NCBI GenBank assembly: GCA_020444985.1
Contig: JAGRHK010000066.1
Coordinates: 1-7,491, forward strand
Length of the DNA stretch: 7,491 nucleotides
Reading direction: 5' to 3'
Origin: Candidatus Competibacteraceae bacterium
GTDB taxonomy: Bacteria; Pseudomonadota; Gammaproteobacteria; Competibacterales; Competibacteraceae
Shown piece after piece: positions 5,312 to 7,491 of this stretch; the first letter of the stretch is position 1, and every line of letters starts with the position of its first letter. Both the position numbers and the translations under genes were made by a program. Under the pieces are notes generated by a model. The model was not told where the DNA came from. It worked only from the letters and a program-made list of their open reading frames with translations, and did no database searches.

Positions 5312-6787
5312 TCAATCCCCCCGCTCCACTTTGACCACCTTGATCATATTCGCGCCGCCGGACACGCCCACCGGCACCCCGGCCGTGAACACCACGATTT
5401 CCCCTTCCTGGACCATCCCCTTGTTCAACAGAAACTCGGTAGCCGAACTCAACAGATCATCCACCGAGGTCACGGCCGCACCCAGTTGCAACGGCTCCGC
5501 GCCCCAGACCAATGCTAATCGCCGCAAAGTCGCCGGCTTGGAAGCAAACGCGATCAGCGGCATTGAAGGTCGAAATTTGGCGAGACTTAACATGCTAGCC
5601 CCACTGTTGGTGAATCCCACCAAATAGCGGGCGCAGACCCTGTCGGCCAGGTCCATCGTCGTGAAATGCACCGCATCCTCAATGCGTAGGCAAGCATTCG
5701 CCAGCAATTCCTCCTGCGTCAGCACATTCTTGCGCATCAGGGTCTTGAAAATCTCGCTGCCCTCAATATTGAGCGCAATGTTCTTCATCATCTGCACTGC
5801 GCCCACCGGATACTGACCCACTGCCGTTTCCGCCGACAGCATGACCGCATCCGTACCGTCCATGATCGCGTTTGCGACATCGTTTGCCTCAGCGCGGGTC
5901 GGTCGCGGGTTATTGATCATCGATTCCAGCATCTGCGTCGCCGTGATGACCGGCTTGCCTGCGATGTTGCATTGACGAATCAGCGTCTTCTGCATCAACG
6001 GCACTTCCTGCGGCGAAGTTTCCACACCCAGATCGCCGCGCGCCACCATGACGGCGTCCACTGCTGCAATAATGCTCGTGCTGGACCGGAAAGCTTCCGG
6101 TTTCTCGATCTTGGCGATAATCGGGATCTTGCGGCCATGCGTGGTGAGCATGATATCGATCAATTCCTTGACATCATTGGCGTCGCGCACGAACGACAAC
6201 GCCACATAATCCAGTTCGTGCTCGTAAGCAAACGGCAAATCAGCGCGATCCTTGTCGGTCACCGCCGAAATTTTCAACTTGATGTTCGGCAGATTGACGC
6301 CCTTATGCGGCTTCAGTCGTCCACCGTTGACCACCTGGGTAAAAATTTCCCGTCCCTCGATACGCTTGACCGTGATTTCAAACAGCCCATCGTCGATCAG
6401 CACCCGGTCGCCCGGTTTTACTTCTTCATGCAAGGTGCGGTGATCAATGGCGACTTTCTTAACGCCATCATGGACGCCGCCTATCACGTCATTGGTTGTT
6501 AATACCAGAGTCTCCCCGGTCGCAACCTCCAGAAACTCCCCTTCCAATTGTCCGAGGCGGATCTTCGGCCCCTGCAAATCCTGGAAAATCGCCACATGCC
6601 GATTCAGTTTTCGCGCCGCTTTCCGCACCATCTGGACAGACAGCGCATGGTCTTCATGGCTACCGTGCGAGAAGTTCAATCGGAACACATCCACCCCTTC
6701 CCGCAGCAACTGCTCAATGATCTCGGGATCGTGTGAACTTGGCCCCAACGTAGCAACAATCTTGGTGAATTTCATAGTCTTGGACAT
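5312..6787 (-). CDS. pyk: Pyruvate kinase, PykA type
   Basis: Catalyses the last step of glycolysis, phosphoenolpyruvate plus ADP to pyruvate plus ATP, in the cytoplasm. From the chosen ATG it is 491 residues, usual for the family. Visible motifs are TKIVATLGPSS at 8-18, VFRLNFSHGS at 34-43 (active-site Arg and Asn), LQGPKIRLG at 71-79 as in E. coli PykA, the B domain at about 75-165, IIAKIEKPEA at 223-232 with the catalytic Lys, the metal-binding MVARGDLGVE at 247-256, and TATQMLESMINNPRPTRAE at 282-300. The C-terminal domain follows from about 340. The segment after KIEKPEA reads FRSSTSII, where an acidic stretch is more usual. The start is uncertain: ATG at 6787 aligns MSKTMKFTK with MSRRLRRTK of PykA, but 6775, 6793 and 6823 are also possible, and none of 6775, 6787 or 6793 has a clear Shine-Dalgarno sequence. 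It follows pgi on the same strand, suggesting a glycolytic pair. Confidence 0.95.
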   Translation of the reverse strand: MSKTMKFTKIVATLGPSSHDPEIIEQLLREGVDVFRLNFSHGSHEDHALSVQMVRKAARKLNRHVAIFQDLQGPKIRLGQLEGEFLEVATGETLVLTTNDVIGGVHDGVKKVAIDHRTLHEEVKPGDRVLIDDGLFEITVKRIEGREIFTQVVNGGRLKPHKGVNLPNIKLKISAVTDKDRADLPFAYEHELDYVALSFVRDANDVKELIDIMLTTHGRKIPIIAKIEKPEAFRSSTSIIAAVDAVMVARGDLGVETSPQEVPLMQKTLIRQCNIAGKPVITATQMLESMINNPRPTRAEANDVANAIMDGTDAVMLSAETAVGQYPVGAVQMMKNIALNIEGSEIFKTLMRKNVLTQEELLANACLRIEDAVHFTTMDLADRVCARYLVGFTNSGASMLSLAKFRPSMPLIAFASKPATLRRLALVWGAEPLQLGAAVTSVDDLLSSATEFLLNKGMVQEGEIVVFTAGVPVGVSGGANMIKVVKVERGD

Positions 6788-6811
6788 ACTCATGATGGTA
6801 TTCAGGAGAAG

Positions 6812-6839
6812 GCAGAGGCGCATCGCCTTGCACCCCTGC
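6812..6839 (-). other. Hairpin between pgi and pyk
   Basis: On the minus strand GCAGGGGTGC (6839 to 6830) can pair with GCGCCTCTGC (6821 to 6812) along all ten positions as RNA, with two G-U pairs and an 8-base loop. It lies 10 bases past the pgi stop and ends 24 bases before the favoured pyk ATG. No T-run follows, so it is probably not an intrinsic terminator. It could stabilise or process a pgi-pyk transcript, and it would bury the upstream in-frame ATG at 6823. Confidence 0.4.
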
Positions 6840-6849
6840 AATCAATCGA

Positions 6850-7491
6850 TCAATCCGGCGCGCGACAGAACTCGATCAATCCTACGGTCGACGCATCATG
6901 TCCAGCCAGCGGCCGTTCACCCTTCAGTTCCGGCAGAATCGCATTGGCTAACTGCTTGCCCAGCTCCACGCCCCACTGATCGAAGGAATTGATATTCCAG
7001 ATCACGCCCTGGGTGAACACCTTATGCTCATACAGCGCCAGCAGGGAGCCCAGCACCTTCGGGGTCAGGCGACGATAGAACAGGCTGGTGCTGGGCCGGT
7101 TGCCAGGGAACACTTTGTAAGGCAGCAATTGCTCCAGCGCCTCGCCGCTCAGACCCTGCTTCTCCAGCTCCGCGCGCGCCTGCGCCTCGGTCTTGCCAAC
7201 CATCAGCGCCTCGGCCTGGGCCAGACAGTTGGCCAGCAGAATCGAGTGATGATCGCCAATCGGATTCGGGCTATGCGCCGGGGCCAGAAAATCCGCCGGA
7301 ACCAGGTGCGTGCCCTGATGCAGTAACTGGTAGAACGCATGTTGGCCATTATTCCCCAGGCCGCCCCACAGAATCGGGCCGGTGTTGACCGAAACCGGTT
7401 GTCCGTCCCGGTCAATGCTCTTGCCATTGCTCTCCATGTCCAGCTGTTGCAGATAGTCCGGCAGCGAACGCAAATAATCATCGTAAACCAG
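6850..7491 (-). CDS. pgi: Glucose-6-phosphate isomerase, C-terminal part (5' end outside window)
   Basis: Interconverts glucose 6-phosphate and fructose 6-phosphate in glycolysis and gluconeogenesis. The 213 visible codons correspond to about the last 40% of the protein (E. coli Pgi has 549 residues). Fragment residues 19-24 read MESNGK, with the catalytic Glu at 20 (Glu355 in E. coli). NNGQHAFYQLLHQGT follows, with the catalytic His at 51 (His386), then FKVFEGNRP-like YKVFPGNRPS, LYEHKVFTQGVIWNI, and the PGI signature FDQWGVELGK, whose Lys at 179 matches Lys514. The tail HDASTVGLIEFCRAPD agrees with HDSSTNGLI of E. coli. The true start lies beyond base 7491. It is followed after 62 bases by pyk on the same strand. 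All three catalytic residues checked are present, so the enzyme is probably active. Confidence 0.96.
   Translation of the reverse strand: MVYDDYLRSLPDYLQQLDMESNGKSIDRDGQPVSVNTGPILWGGLGNNGQHAFYQLLHQGTHLVPADFLAPAHSPNPIGDHHSILLANCLAQAEALMVGKTEAQARAELEKQGLSGEALEQLLPYKVFPGNRPSTSLFYRRLTPKVLGSLLALYEHKVFTQGVIWNINSFDQWGVELGKQLANAILPELKGERPLAGHDASTVGLIEFCRAPD

Overview
The window is a chromosomal stretch from a gammaproteobacterium of fairly high GC content. The evidence is gene order and protein similarity by eye: the rpoE-rseA-rseB-rseC-lepA order is that of Enterobacteria and Pseudomonas-like bacteria (algU-mucABC), the sigma factor is exactly 191 residues and close to E. coli RpoE throughout, and LepA, Pgi and pyruvate kinase (PykA type) are all of the gammaproteobacterial kind. 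I cannot name the genus from sequence alone. All recognisable housekeeping genes lie on the minus strand, so transcription runs from high to low coordinates.

Right part (7491 down to about 5250): the C-terminal 213 codons of glucose-6-phosphate isomerase (pgi), a short gap with a hairpin, a complete pyruvate kinase (pyk), and a strong hairpin about 25 bases past the pyk stop that probably terminates transcription. The two genes are glycolytic and may be co-transcribed.

Middle part (about 5230 to 4430): a gene-poor accessory patch between the two housekeeping blocks. It holds an AT-rich plus-strand island with one small membrane-protein ORF of unknown function, whose N-terminus looks like a type IV prepilin cleavage motif and whose C-terminus is a 9-base tandem repeat. 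Beside it, on the minus strand, is what looks like the right end of an IS200/IS605-family (TnpB-type) element without an intact transposase, preceded by a long potential RNA stem.

Left part (about 4430 to 1): the envelope-stress operon. A near-consensus sigma-E promoter lies about 50 bases before rpoE, indicating autoregulation. It is followed by rpoE (sigma-E/AlgU), rseA (anti-sigma, MucA-like), rseB (periplasmic sensor, MucB-like) and rseC (MucC-like), tightly packed, with rseB and rseC overlapping by 4 bases. After 147 bases with a candidate promoter and two tandem hairpins comes lepA (elongation factor 4), cut by the window edge after 497 codons. No mucD/degP protease gene follows rseC, unlike in Pseudomonas. 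In the established model, RseA holds sigma-E at the inner membrane, RseB protects RseA from proteolysis, and envelope stress releases sigma-E, which then raises transcription of this same operon.

I found no wholly new system. The parts most worth a second look are the accessory patch between rpoE and pyk and the regulatory DNA ahead of lepA.
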